Below are positions 1 through 9,800 of a stretch of 64,000 bases of DNA, one piece after another (the first letter of the stretch is position 1; each line of letters opens with the position of its first letter). The position numbers and the translations under genes are program-made. The notes beneath the pieces are model-generated. The model saw nothing but the letters and a program-made list of their open reading frames with translations, searched no databases and was not told the DNA's origin. Origin of the DNA: PWXP01 sp040772845 (lineage in GTDB: Bacteria > Planctomycetota > Planctomycetia > Pirellulales > Thermoguttaceae); the NCBI GenBank assembly GCA_040772845.1, contig JAXGXG010000001.1, positions 5,270,001 to 5,334,000 of the forward strand, read 5' to 3'.

Positions 1-1035
1 GCCGTTAGCCTTCACGTAATTGTAATAGTCCCGATAGTAACGCACGGCCTTCTCGCGCTGCTCGGGCGGGATGGTCTTGTATTCCGGTCCCGTTGTGGAA
101 TGCGGCAGCCGGCCGAACGGCGAGCGGGGAATCTCGAAATCGGTGACGTGCAGGTCGGCCATGAACTTGCACAGCGCGGCATGGCTTTCGGGGTCGATGG
201 TGAGGGAACCGTCGGCGTTCACCTTCGGCAGCAGGTGGCCGGGCAGCGGGGGATTGATCCGGTGGTCGGCCATTGCCTGGCAGTATTGGGCCTCGATATC
301 ACGGGCCTCGTCCGTGCCTCGCTGGACCCCGAAGAAGGTCGCCGCGCCCGAGACACTACCGAAATGGTTGCAGTGGGTCGGTCCGTCAGGCAGCGTGAAG
401 TCCCAAACGGTAAGCGTTATCGGCAGCTCCGCCTTTCCCTGATCGGTCGCCAGACGAAACGTGCCGCGGTATACGCCTGCCGGCACGTCTTTGGGCACAT
501 GGACATCGATCCAGATGGGTTGATTCTGGCCTTCGTACACGACGAACGGCACGGCGTACATATCGTGTCCGGTGGTCACGAGCGGTTCGCCCCATCGTTC
601 GCGACGCTGGCTGAGCGGTTGGATCGGTTCGCCGGTAATCGGATTGATGAAGGGCACAAGTGCATCGGGATACAACCCCGGCGGCAGTTCGGCTCGCGGG
701 GTTGGCATGCGGACGCGCACGTACTCTTCCCGATAGAGCTTGATGCCGTCGGCCGGGATCTTCGCGCCGTCTTCACCGACCAACTCGGTGACTTCTGCAC
801 GCGTTACCTGCACATTCCCCTTCAAGGCGGCGACCACCACCTGAAACGACTCCACCTCGTTGCGTGCCGCGGCAATTTCGGCCGCCGCCGCGCCGAACGG
901 CGCTTCGTGCTGAAGGATGCGCTCCATACTATTGAGCACGGTCAACCCGACAGGCGACTCGTCAGCAAGGAGCGGGCGTGTCAGAAGCCCGATGGAAATG
1001 GCCAGGGCCAAGGTCAGCGGAAGGCGGCAGAGCAT
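1..1035 (-). CDS. GH123/DUF4091-like secreted protein (C-terminus off the left edge)
   Basis: The minus-strand frame is open from an ATG at 1035 to the window edge, giving the first 345 residues. A near-perfect ribosome binding site (AAGGAGGT, 1042-1049) lies just upstream and fixes the start. The N-terminus is a typical signal peptide (MLCRLPLTLALAISIGLL, cleaved near LLADES). After it comes a beta-rich region with 'ARNEVESFQVVV' and, around residues 170-230, 'VPAGVYRGTFRL ... LPITLTVWDFTLPDGP'. That pattern is what I know from the N-terminal domain of glycoside hydrolase 123 / DUF4091 proteins, which are exported and act on amino-sugar glycans. The catalytic (alpha/beta)8 part would follow beyond the edge, and 'FMADLHVTDFEIPRSPFGRLP' near the edge fits its beginning. 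The family assignment is from memory of the pattern and the exact substrate is unknown. Confidence 0.72.
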   Translation of the reverse strand, partial: MLCRLPLTLALAISIGLLTRPLLADESPVGLTVLNSMERILQHEAPFGAAAAEIAAARNEVESFQVVVAALKGNVQVTRAEVTELVGEDGAKIPADGIKLYREEYVRVRMPTPRAELPPGLYPDALVPFINPITGEPIQPLSQRRERWGEPLVTTGHDMYAVPFVVYEGQNQPIWIDVHVPKDVPAGVYRGTFRLATDQGKAELPITLTVWDFTLPDGPTHCNHFGSVSGAATFFGVQRGTDEARDIEAQYCQAMADHRINPPLPGHLLPKVNADGSLTIDPESHAALCKFMADLHVTDFEIPRSPFGRLPHSTTGPEYKTIPPEQREKAVRYYRDYYNYVKANG

Positions 1036-1226
1036 GATCGGACCTCCTTGGGGGCAGGGAGAAATGGGAAGGGAACTCTATCCTTGCCCCGTATTCTCAC
1101 CTGCCGGAGAGACCGTGTCAATCGTCGGACTACGGATCGGCAAGCCGCGGCAATTCAGGTTGAGGCTGGGGAGGCTGCGGGGCACGTTGACGACGCTGCT
1201 GGACGGTTTCAAACGTCACGATGCTA

Positions 1227-1625
1227 TCATACGGTACTGACGGCGCTGGCTCGTATCTTTCCGTCGCGGCTGACCAGCGGAAGGCCCAAATGGACAGCGG
1301 TTGCCGCGATAACACGATCGGGCATGTCGGGCACTTGGTCCCGCTCCACATGCTCGACGCGGTTGGCAACGTCCAAATCCATCGCCGCTGCCGTCAGATT
1401 GCTCCGCGGATCATCCAATGCGGCCAGCAACCGCGCTTTCAATTCGATCGGTAACCGGCCCTTTTCGGTCAAGTACGTGATTTCCACAATCGAGATTGTG
1501 GGAACGAACATAGGCGCATTCGCATCAATTGCCGTGTCAATGGCCGCGCGAGCGGCTGGCGAAAGGCGGCTCCGGTCTATCAATGACCAGACGGTCGCGT
1601 GGGTATCCAGCACGAGAGCGTTCAT
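1227..1625 (-). CDS. VapC-family PIN-domain toxin
   Basis: A 132-residue PIN-domain protein, the usual VapC length. The N-terminal acidic motif is MNALVLDTHATVWSL, with further acids at 'VEITYLTEKG' and the C-terminal 'MPDRVIAATAVHLGLPLVSRD', so the PIN metal-binding residues look complete. VapC toxins are Mg-dependent RNases that cut tRNA or other RNA in the cytoplasm and are held inactive by the partner antitoxin. The start is the ATG at 1625, which overlaps the stop of the upstream antitoxin gene by one base (TAATG), implying translational coupling. A longer frame extends upstream but only through the antitoxin gene, so I reject that extension. Confidence 0.85.
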   Translation of the reverse strand: MNALVLDTHATVWSLIDRSRLSPAARAAIDTAIDANAPMFVPTISIVEITYLTEKGRLPIELKARLLAALDDPRSNLTAAAMDLDVANRVEHVERDQVPDMPDRVIAATAVHLGLPLVSRDGKIRASAVSTV

Positions 1626-1855
1626 TAATGCACCTCCCGAGGGAAACTGCCCCACATCTCGCGCCGTGCTTCGGCAACGTCCTCCTCCGTGATGCTGAGG
1701 CCCAGGTGCTCCAGGCAGCCGAACCACGCCTGGGCCGATTGGGCCGTCGGTTCAGCCGGTCGTCGCGCCAGTTCGTCAACGAGCGACTTCACCAGCAGTT
1801 GCTTATCCTCCGGCAACCGCTTGATCTTTTCAATCAGTTCGGCTTGTAGTGACAT
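1625..1855 (-). CDS. antitoxin of the VapBC-type pair
   Basis: A 76-residue, charged, helical protein immediately upstream of the PIN toxin. The N-terminus 'MSLQAELIEKIKRLPEDKQ' and the acidic, Trp-containing C-terminus resemble the small antitoxins that accompany this kind of PIN protein in planctomycetes and cyanobacteria; I cannot name an exact DNA-binding fold. The gene order antitoxin then toxin with a one-base overlap is the classic arrangement, and the antitoxin probably autoregulates the operon. There is no sign of damage in either gene, so this pair may be functional, unlike the decayed PIN cassette near 6.2 kb. Confidence 0.7.
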   Translation of the reverse strand: MSLQAELIEKIKRLPEDKQLLVKSLVDELARRPAEPTAQSAQAWFGCLEHLGLSITEEDVAEARREMWGSFPREVH

Positions 1856-2279
1856 GATGGTTTCGGGGATTGGTTATTCGTGTTTCGTGTACGCCAGGCA
1901 AGGAAACTGCAGCCCCAAACCGCGCCTCCCATTGGTCCGGCAATTGGTCGGTAGCGTACACAACGCTGCAATGTAGCGTGGATTTCCTCGATTGCCATAA
2001 GTGTACGGAGAAACGGGGAGGAACCGTCAATTGCTACCCGATATTTTGGCACTTGCAGCAGCCTGTGTCAATTGCGGAGTTACGGGCCGATGAGTTGTGG
2101 CAGCATGGCGCAATAGTCCCTTGCTCAAGGACTGGCAAGGGGGGCTGTGCCGGGAAAAGCCCTCCCACTGGCACAAAGGGCCATCTTCTGTGTACACTAC
2201 ATCTGGCTGTGGGTGCAGAATGCCTGCATTCACGTCGGGTACTCCGCGTTTCCTTGCCGTTTCTTGGTTGTCGCCACCG
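1856..2279. other. divergent intergenic region between the VapBC pair and the sigma factor
   Basis: No convincing gene. It must hold divergent promoters for the toxin-antitoxin pair (minus) and the sigma factor (plus), but no clear -35/-10 pair could be picked. A small hairpin (TGTGCC at 2146-2151 with GGCACA at 2170-2175) lies about 105 bases before the sigma start. Its role is unknown. Confidence 0.4.
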
Positions 2280-2906
2280 ATGGACACTAATTCCTCCAAT
2301 CCGAACGTGTCTGAGCTGCTGCGTCGTGCGCGGGAGGGGGACGGGGCGAGTCGGGATGCGCTGTTTGGGCTGTGCCGGAGCTATTTGGGGTTCGTCGCGC
2401 GGGCGCAGGTCGAGACGTGGATGCGTCGCAAAGTGGATGCGTCGGACCTGGTGCAGCAGGCGATGATGGAGGCGCACCGCGGGTTCGAGCAGTTTCAGGG
2501 GAACAGTGAGAAAGAGTGGCTCGCCTGGCTGCGGACGATTGTCCGCCATAATGCGGCCGATTTCGTTCGACGCTACCGGGGTACGCAGAAGCGCCGGGCC
2601 CAGCGCGAGGTACCCATTCGCGATCCGGCCGATACGCTTCCCTTCGGTGCGCCGGAGCCTGCTGCGACGGACCCAACCCCCAGTCAGGAAATGGCCCGGC
2701 TGGAAGACGAACTCCGCGTCTCGTTGGCACTCGCCCAACTCGCCCCTGACCACCAGGAGGTGATCGTGCTGAGGAACCTCGAACGACTCCCATTCAATGA
2801 GGTAGCCGAACGGATGGACCGCTCCCGGCCGGCCGTCCAGATGCTCTGGATGCGGGCTGTCAAAAAGCTCCAGGAAGCCCTGGGGGAAGAAGAGACGCAG
2901 GAGTAG
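2280..2906 (+). CDS. ECF-type RNA polymerase sigma factor
   Basis: A 208-residue sigma-70 family protein of extracytoplasmic-function type. Region 2 is seen as 'DASDLVQQAMMEAHRGFEQFQG' followed by 'EWLAWLRTIVRHNAADFVRRY' (residues about 47-95). Region 4 is the helix-turn-helix 'LAPDHQEVIVLRNLERLPF' with 'NEVAERMDRSRPAVQMLWMRAVKKL' (about 150-200). The linker between them is longer and richer in Pro than in simple ECFs, as is common in planctomycete groups. The start at 2280 (MDTNSSNPN) is chosen because the family N-terminus begins there; the frame stays open upstream to 2097 but without family-like sequence. No anti-sigma factor or Ser/Thr kinase gene lies next to it, so the signal it answers to cannot be inferred from context. 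Confidence 0.85.
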   Translation: MDTNSSNPNVSELLRRAREGDGASRDALFGLCRSYLGFVARAQVETWMRRKVDASDLVQQAMMEAHRGFEQFQGNSEKEWLAWLRTIVRHNAADFVRRYRGTQKRRAQREVPIRDPADTLPFGAPEPAATDPTPSQEMARLEDELRVSLALAQLAPDHQEVIVLRNLERLPFNEVAERMDRSRPAVQMLWMRAVKKLQEALGEEETQE

Positions 2907-3415
2907 ATTGAACGAATTCTGCACGATCACCACGAGGAACTCATGGAGGCCTGGAATGGCTCGCACGGAGATCAAGCCGGGTGAACGGGTCAAGGACGTC
3001 CACCTGGACGACGATACTTTCAGTGTCCTTCGACGGACAGGTTTGGGCCATACGCTTCGTCCCTGCGGTCGACCGCGAAGCCAGTAGGAACGACTCTTGT
3101 GTAGCTCCAACTAGGGGGCGGGGCCCCATGCGGAGTGCTATTGCATCCCAGGGGTCGGCCGTATACACTTCCCGCGTTTCCATGGTGCGAAATAGCTGCC
3201 GTATCGCTCTTGTCACCGGCGCCATACGGCATCCAACCGGTAGTGAAGAGCCGGTTGCCACGCCGTGAGGTCCGCGGCTTTAGCCCGCTTGAATCGAGAC
3301 GTTTCCGCCTGCGAATTGTGATCGCAGGCACCGCGAGGACGGATATCCGCCTCGCGCAAGGATGCTGGCGGCGCGCCGACCGCACGTCGCCACAACCGGC
3401 AAGGAGTGAAGCCGC
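2907..3415. other. intergenic region, 509 bases, no supported gene
   Basis: It separates the sigma factor from the radical SAM gene. A 43-codon frame at 2956-3087 (starting MARTEIKPGERVKD) is too short and unlike known families to be called. It could be the start of a truncated partner gene. A ribosome binding site for the next gene (GGAG, 3403-3406) lies at the end. Confidence 0.4.
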
Positions 3416-5002
3416 ATGTTTCAGCATATTCTGTGCATCAATCCTTATCTTCGCACCCATGCTTCGCTGACATCGTTTCCACCCCTGGGGCTGGAATACA
3501 TTGCGGCGGCCCTTGAGCCTTACACCGAGAAGATCGATCTGGTCAATTACCGTCACGAGAACGAGCCTGACGTGCGACGGCTTCTGAGGCCGGAGACCGA
3601 CATGGTCTGCTATTCGATCAACTGGCCGATGAACCTCGATTTCATCCGCGACGACATCAACTCGCTACCGCCGGACATGCTGACGATTGTCGGCGGACGC
3701 ACCGCAACGCTCGATCCTCGTCACTGGCTGGACATCTGTCCGAATATCGACGCCGTCGTATGCGGCGACGGCGAGCAGGCGATTGCCGAAATTGGGCAGG
3801 GAAAGCCGTGGACGGAGATCGCCGGGTTGTGCTATCGTGGCGAGGATGGCGAGATCGTATTCAATCCGCCGCGCGCCAATGCGCCGCTGGACGATGACCT
3901 TATGCCGGCCCGCCATCTGCGCCGCCATCCTTACTATCTTACGAGTAAGGGTGTCAGCACGGGGATCAAGCTGGACAAGGTTGCCGGTTCGCGCGGCTGC
4001 CCGTTCAACTGCAAGTTCTGCAATTTCGCGATCAATCCGTGGGGAGTCAAACGAAAGTGGGCGCCCCGGTCGCCGGAATCCATCGTGCGCGAGATTGAGC
4101 AGATCGATGCCGACATCGTCATGTTCGTCGACGATCTGTTCACCTACCAGCCCGACCGGGTTGCCCAGATTTGCGATCTGCTCATTGCCAAGAAGATACG
4201 CAAGCATTACATCATCAATGCACGCACGGAAATCGCCGATCGGCCGGACGTCATTCGCAAGATGGAGAAGGCAGGCTTCATTGCCCTGCTGATCGGCGTC
4301 GAGTCGACGCAGGACGCCACGCTCAAGTCGATGGGGAAGGGATTCACCGTCGAGCAGCTTCGCCGCCGGTTCGACGTCCTGCGGAAGACGAAGATGATCC
4401 TCAATGCCTACTTCATCGTGGGCAACATCGGGGAGACCGAGGAGCAGATGCTCGAAATCGCCCCGTTCGCCCATTCGCTTGGCGTCGATCTGATTCACGT
4501 TTCGCGGTTGCGGAACGAGCCCTATTCAGGCTTGCAGGATCTGGTGGCCAATACGCCGGGCTATCACATTGACGAGGAAGAATTCGTCTACAGCGACCAG
4601 TATTCGGCACAGCACATCGCGGAGCTTCGCAAGCGAATCGACCGCCGGTTCCACACGCCGCGGCATATTGTGCACGTGGTCCTGAAGCTGATCCGCGCGG
4701 CACACACGCGCATCGCCCTGAAAGCGGCGTTGACGATGCCGAAGTTCCTCTTCCTACTGGCCGTCGCACAGATTCGGCACAAGATCGAGAAGCGTCGCAG
4801 GCGGAGGCAGGAACAGCCGATGCCGGCCCTGGCCACCTGCCATCATGCAACCATTTCCGGAGTGCATCAATCGCCGCATATCTCGCTGCATCGCGAAGTG
4901 CAGCACGAGCAGTCGGATTCCGTCGCGGCGGTTCCCCACCGGCCCTTCTTTCAGAGTCGGTGCGAGCCGGAGGGCTGTTCCGATTGCCCCCGGAAGCAAT
5001 GA
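3416..5002 (+). CDS. B12-binding-domain radical SAM protein
   Basis: A 528-residue cytoplasmic Fe-S enzyme. Residues 1-150 are a cobalamin-binding-like Rossmann domain ('INPYLRTHASLTSFPPLGLEYIAAAL'; 'TIVGGRTATLDP', 'VVCGDGEQAI'). The radical SAM cluster motif CPFNCKFC follows 'KVAGSRGC' near residue 200, and the barrel includes 'VMFVDDLF' and 'ALLIGVESTQDATLKSMGKG'. Such enzymes use S-adenosylmethionine and often cobalamin to methylate or rearrange lipids, peptides or cofactors; the substrate is unknown. The ribosome binding site (AAGGAG) is well placed for 3416. The last ~60 residues, after a basic stretch rich in Arg/Gln, look unlike the family (His/Ser/Pro rich, ending 'CSDCPRKQ') and may be a run-on caused by a lost stop or frameshift. 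Confidence 0.8.
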   Translation: MFQHILCINPYLRTHASLTSFPPLGLEYIAAALEPYTEKIDLVNYRHENEPDVRRLLRPETDMVCYSINWPMNLDFIRDDINSLPPDMLTIVGGRTATLDPRHWLDICPNIDAVVCGDGEQAIAEIGQGKPWTEIAGLCYRGEDGEIVFNPPRANAPLDDDLMPARHLRRHPYYLTSKGVSTGIKLDKVAGSRGCPFNCKFCNFAINPWGVKRKWAPRSPESIVREIEQIDADIVMFVDDLFTYQPDRVAQICDLLIAKKIRKHYIINARTEIADRPDVIRKMEKAGFIALLIGVESTQDATLKSMGKGFTVEQLRRRFDVLRKTKMILNAYFIVGNIGETEEQMLEIAPFAHSLGVDLIHVSRLRNEPYSGLQDLVANTPGYHIDEEEFVYSDQYSAQHIAELRKRIDRRFHTPRHIVHVVLKLIRAAHTRIALKAALTMPKFLFLLAVAQIRHKIEKRRRRRQEQPMPALATCHHATISGVHQSPHISLHREVQHEQSDSVAAVPHRPFFQSRCEPEGCSDCPRKQ

Positions 5003-5143
5003 CGCCGCCGGCGGGTGCAAGGCGTAATCTCGCTTCAAGGTCCTCTCTCGCATACTTCCTGCGAACTCTTGCACAATGTGCGGCACAGACACGATAATAG
5101 GCGTTCCTCTGCTTTGTGCTTATTCCACGAAAGGAACGCTCCG

Positions 5144-6273
5144 ATGGCGGAACTGCTGGTGTATTGGCCTGTTCTTGGAGTATTGGCCGCGGCTTTGGGG
5201 CTGGTTACGACAGAAGTTCGCGCTGACAATACGGATGCCGACCCTGCATCATTGGCTGAGGCGGTGACGTGGCTCGACGCGGAGGCTAACCGGATCATTC
5301 GTGCCTCTCGCCGGGAGATGAAGGATGGTACGGCCGCGTTTCCGCCGCAGGTGGGCATCGGATATGAAGCCTTCTGGTTGAGAGACTACGAATACACGCT
5401 GGAAGGTTCGGTTGACGCGTATTCCGACAAGGAACTGCTCGACGCCTGCCGGTTGTTGTCGCGGAGCCTGCGCGGCGACGGCGCCGGCGTGGACTGCGTA
5501 AAGTTCGACGGCACTCCGATTTACTGCAGACTGCCGGCCGCAATAACGATGCACAGCGTTGGTTGGAAGAGGGGCAGGCGTGTGAGGCGAGTATTCGCAC
5601 GGTGTTTTGGGATTCGCATGTAGGGCTGTTTCGGGCTGCGACCGAGCGATGTCGGGAGCACGATATCTGGGGCTCGGCATTCGCGGTCTATCTTGGCGTG
5701 GCCGACGTCGGCCAATCGGTGGCCTTGGCGAACTACTTCAAGAATCATTACAAGGCAATTGTGCAGTATGGCCAGATCCGGCATTTGCCCGGCGGCGTGT
5801 ATTGGGAGAAGGGCTGCAAGCGCGACGCGTATCAGAACGGCGCCTACTGGGCCACGCCGACCGGCTGGTTTGTCTACACGCTCGATCTGGTCGATCCTTC
5901 CCTTGCCGATCAGACGGTGATCGACCTGGTACGCCATTGTCGCCAGTACGGCGCGTGCGAATGGATCTTTGGCGATACCCGAAAGCTGCCCAATTACCTT
6001 GCCAGTGCATCGCTTCCGTTGGCAGGTATTCGGGCTATGCTCGAACGTAGGCAAGGACGCAAAGGGAGGCGAGCCACCGACACGGGGGCTCCAACCTTCA
6101 ACCTGCCGCGAGTAGGGACTCTCAGTCAGCAGATCTGGGACAGCTCGATAGTGCTTGGTGTTGAACGTATACAGTGTAGCAGAACGCCCGATAGCACATG
6201 CGGCGATCATGATATCGGTATCTACCAGATTCATCGACTAGGGCCGTCTTCTCTGTTCGGCTTGTTGTCTTAA
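5144..6273 (+). pseudogene. six-hairpin-type glycosidase, broken by an internal deletion/frameshift
   Basis: The gene opens at 5144 (good AAAGGA ribosome binding site) with a signal peptide and 'IRASRREMKDG ... YEAFWLRDYEYTLEGS', typical of exported six-hairpin glycosidases. Around 5525-5545 the family-like reading switches frame. The first frame ends at 5623 in unrelated residues (AITMHSVGWKRGRR). From about 5542 a second frame continues the family pattern: 'NNDAQRWLEEGQACEASIRTVFWDSHVG', later 'LPGGVYWEKGC' and 'NGAYWATPTGWFVYTL'. The middle of the usual domain appears to be missing at the switch, so this is more than one lost base. Family-like sequence ends near 6050; the rest of the frame overlaps the decayed PIN gene on the other strand. 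The original product was probably a periplasmic glycan hydrolase. Substrate unknown. Confidence 0.75.
6106..6234 (-). pseudogene. remnant of a PIN-domain (VapC-type) toxin
   Basis: The frame starts with an ATG at 6234, two codons' distance after the antitoxin stop, and reads MNLVDTDIMIAACAIGRSAT, then LYTFNTKHYRAVPDLL. The first residues resemble a PIN N-terminus (LVDTD), but they run straight into the C-terminal PIN motif (DIMIAA...LYTFNTKHY). The ~70-90 residues that should lie between are missing. No stop follows the PIN part; the frame runs on through unrelated sequence to 5521. This fits an internal deletion between two short 'DTDI'-type stretches plus loss of the 3' end. The toxin is presumably inactive. 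Confidence 0.65.
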
Positions 6274-6498
6274 TTCTCGTGAATGGTCTTGGCTGTTGAC
6301 AATGTCGGTTCGGGCACCAACCAACCCTTCACTCTGCCAGTACGATACCAGTTCCGGGCCCGTTTGAGGTACGGCGCCAAGAGGACGTCCGGCGAGCAGT
6401 ATTCTCTCAACATACTCCGACAACGGGAGCCCCATTCGTGAGGCTTCGGCAGTGAGTTCGCTTTCGATTTCGGGTGACAGATTCAACATCAGGCTCAT
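6238..6498 (-). CDS. antitoxin left beside the decayed PIN toxin
   Basis: An 86-residue protein starting MSLMLNLSPEIESELTAEA and continuing 'RMGLPLSEYVERIL', the usual look of the small helix-rich antitoxins paired with PIN toxins ('SPEIEARLRAEAARRGLS'-type). The C-terminal half is polar and ends in a run of Gln/Arg. A ribosome binding site (GGAG) precedes the ATG at 6498; a longer frame upstream to 6588 lacks family-like sequence. The antitoxin appears intact while its toxin (6106-6234) is truncated, the order in which toxin-antitoxin modules usually decay. Confidence 0.68.
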   Translation of the reverse strand: MSLMLNLSPEIESELTAEASRMGLPLSEYVERILLAGRPLGAVPQTGPELVSYWQSEGLVGARTDIVNSQDHSRELRQQAEQRRRP

Positions 6499-6832
6499 AG
6501 GAGCACTCCCACACACGGTCGTCTTACCAGCGGGCTGAACGATACAAACGTTCACACGTTGACCGTCAACCATTGAGAGGACCAGCAAGGATCAGGATAG
6601 CACATATTGCGGATCTGCACAAGAAGTCAAGGCCTGCCTCACGTGGCACGAGTTGGGGCTTCCGTGTCCGGTACCGCTGTCGTTTCGGCAGTATCTTGCC
6701 CTCCCGTTCCCTTGGTATCGGCCTCACCGTAAGGTCTTCTGCAGTTCCGGCCGTGGTTCGATATTGCGGGCAGTGATACATAACAAGACGAAGGGTGACA
6801 GGCCACCTACACAAGAGCGCAACATCTAGTTC
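6499..6832. other. intergenic region, 334 bases, nothing recognised
   Basis: It lies between the antitoxin start and the stop of the large exoprotein gene on the same strand. It should contain the promoter of the toxin-antitoxin pair, but no clear elements, RNA gene or repeat were seen. Confidence 0.4.
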
Positions 6833-9800
6833 TCACCGCTCCACTTCTATATAAGCGTTGCTCTCACTACCAGATGCGAGTTCAACGGCTTTGATGCGCC
6901 AGACACCCGGCGTGTCGTTGTATGCGAGGTTGGCCGTGATGGTGAGCTTTCCGTCCTTCGCACCGTAGAAGCCGCTCCATTCGGCGGCGCGGCCGTGCGG
7001 GTCCAGCAAGTCAACTCGCACGGGAATTACGGCGTCGATCGGTTGACCGCCGGCATCAACGATCGCAACCTCGACTTTGACCGTTTCGCCGGGCTTGGCG
7101 CGTTCGGCCGCGGTTACCTGCACGGCAGCAATGGGCCGTTCGGTAATCATGTATAGATGCCCCTCGCAGGGACCGAACTGCCGCTTGAGCTGGAGGACGC
7201 CATTTTCGGCCGTCGCGTCTAACTTGCGACCGGCCGCAAGGTCGTACACGTGACCCGTACGCCGAAGCGTCAAGACGGCATCGCTCGGTAGGCCGTCCTC
7301 CATAACCAACTCGTGATGCCCGACGTAATCGCCGTATTGCCGGCGGTCGTTCACGGCGAAAAGGTAGTCGGTCGTGCCGTAACGCCGCAGGTAGGGAATA
7401 ACATCGGGTGTCGAACTGTCGACTGCGCGCTCGTATCGTGCGTCAATTGCCTTTCGTAGCGCGATGGCCTTTTCGACGTTCAGGCGGCGGGCCTCATCGG
7501 CCGGCTTCGGCCGTGCGTGGGTCTCCACCAGGACATCGGGCTTCACAGCCGGGCAGAGCCGCTCGTCGCCGACGACAATGCCGCCGCGCTTCTGGAATGC
7601 CAGCACCGCCTCGACGACGCTTTGCGGAAGCACATCGCAATCGGGCATGACAAGTATCTTGTACGCATCGAGTCCTCGCTGTTGGATCGTCTCGTCGAAT
7701 ACGACGCGCGGCTGTAGCGAGGCATATTGGCAGATCAGCCACATATCGCCGGCCCAACTGCCATTCCAGCCGTAGGTGCCGCGACCGGCGAACATCTCGG
7801 CGGCAAAGCTTTCGAGGAACGCAACATCCTTGTCGGCATCGGACACCTGCACGAGCGTGGGGCCCAACGGCCGCACGACGGTTTCGACCAGGCGTTTCAG
7901 TTCGTGCCGCGTTTCCGGGTGGGTGAACCGGTACGAACCGCTGGTAATGCCCGGAAGCAGCGACCCGATACCGTGGTACATAATGCCTTGAATGGGCCGC
8001 GCCATCTTGGTCCAGAACGCCTCGCGCAGGTGCATCGGAGCGATGGTAATAAAACGCGCGCCCGGCTCTTCGACTTCCCACCATGCACGATACTTGCCCG
8101 AAGCGTCGACCGTACCGGTTCCCTGCGGGCGTACGTCATGGTCGTCGAAATCAGCCGCCTGCTGCTTGGCCGTTTCGCCCGGCTCCGGCGCCGTCTGGCT
8201 GCGATACCAGATGATTTGCGTCATCTTCATGACCTTCTGGTCGGGGCGGGCCGAGGCCATCTGGAGCAGTTCCTCGGTGGCCAGGCCGATCCGAATGGGA
8301 TCGGGATACGAATAGGTCCATTGCGAAAGGTAATCGACCTCGCCGCCGGAGTTCCACACACTTGCCACACGCACGGCCGGGTCGTGGAAGGTCCAGAATT
8401 GCTCGTGGGAACCGGCCTTCAGTCCGCGATGGAGCCGCGTGTGCAGGCCGTTCCATCCATCGCCGTCTTTCCACAGCCATTTGTAATAGACGTAGATCGG
8501 ATGATTGTCCGGTATGACGCGGTCGGCCGGGAAGTCGGGCAGCTTGTCGTAACGAACGCCCCGCATGTTTGCGACTTCATCCGGAATCGGGAAACCGGCA
8601 AACGCTTCAAACGCCTTCCGGTCGTGTTCGTGGAAGCACGGTTTCGACTCGCCGCGTACTTCGGTATGAAGCAAGGCGCTATCGAAGGCCGGATGGCTAC
8701 CGTACGTCTTGGCCATCGACTCGCCCACCTGGCCGCAGAAATCCTGAATGCGTTGAAACTGGCCGCACACGTCTTCGTGTCCCGTGTAGGGCGCGCCGTC
8801 ACGGCGAACACGCTGGTATTCCGGTAGACTGCGCGCCCAGGAGCCGGGCGACAAGCTCGACACAATGCGCATCCCCGCGGCCAACGCGGCGTCGAGATCT
8901 TCGATGCTGGAAGCGATTCTCGCATCGGTGCCAGGTTGGGTTGGGCCACCGGCGTCCCATATGGCGCGAAAGTCGCAGCCGACACCGATCGTGTGCGTGA
9001 AGCCGATGTCGCGCAGCTCCGCCTGCCGTCCGCTCGCACCACCCCACATTACCACCGGCATGCGGTACGGCTGCCGCGGCGCCAGCACGATGTCAAACGA
9101 CTGGCTGGCGGAATAGGGTTCATCTCCGGGGAGTTCCACCGACGCGGTGAGTTTGTATATGTCGGGCCGCAAGGCCGTATCGAAGCGATATTCCAAAACG
9201 TGTTGCGAACCAGGGGCGATCTCCGGAAGTTCCACATCTTGCCGGGCTGTGCTACCGACGCCGAACGATGCCCGGGCGCCGGCCAACGGTCCGTTAGTCA
9301 GGTTCGTTACGCCGAAGCGAAGCGGTTCGGTCTTCTCCATGCGTTCGAACACGCGCCGGGACGAAAGCAGTTCGAACTTCACCGGCGTGAACTCGCGTGC
9401 CCCCATGCTGATACGCACCTGATCCATCAGCCCAGGGAACCCGTGATAGTAGCTGCCAATCCGATCTCCCAGTACGAGCCCGTGACGTCCCGGCGTAATG
9501 CGGCCGAATCCGGTTTTGAGTTGGCTTCCGGCAGGTGATCCGTCTACGAAGAACGCGCCGGTCCCGGCGGCGTCGTAGGTGAATGCGATATGCCGCCACT
9601 GTCCCGGCGGCAAGTGGGCGGGATCGGACTGCCACGTTACCGATTCGCTGCCGAACCCGAGCGTTGCACGCACGTTTCGCATGTCGGGTGCAACCTCTTG
9701 CGAGAGGGTGATCTGGTAGTCGTTGTGGTCGACGTATTTCTTGTCAACCAGGAAGGCTTCAGGATATTCGCGCAACGTATCGGCCGGCTTGAGCCACATT

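Noticed and set aside
100..1692. 530-codon plus-strand open frame
   Set aside because: It is antisense to the GH123-like gene and the PIN toxin, both of which have start sites and family motifs; its composition is Arg/His-rich noise.
2034..3110. 358-codon minus-strand open frame over the sigma factor
   Set aside because: Shadow of the sigma factor gene; no family-like sequence.
7727..8827. 366-codon plus-strand open frame inside the large exoprotein
   Set aside because: Antisense shadow of a gene with a signal peptide and LamG domain.
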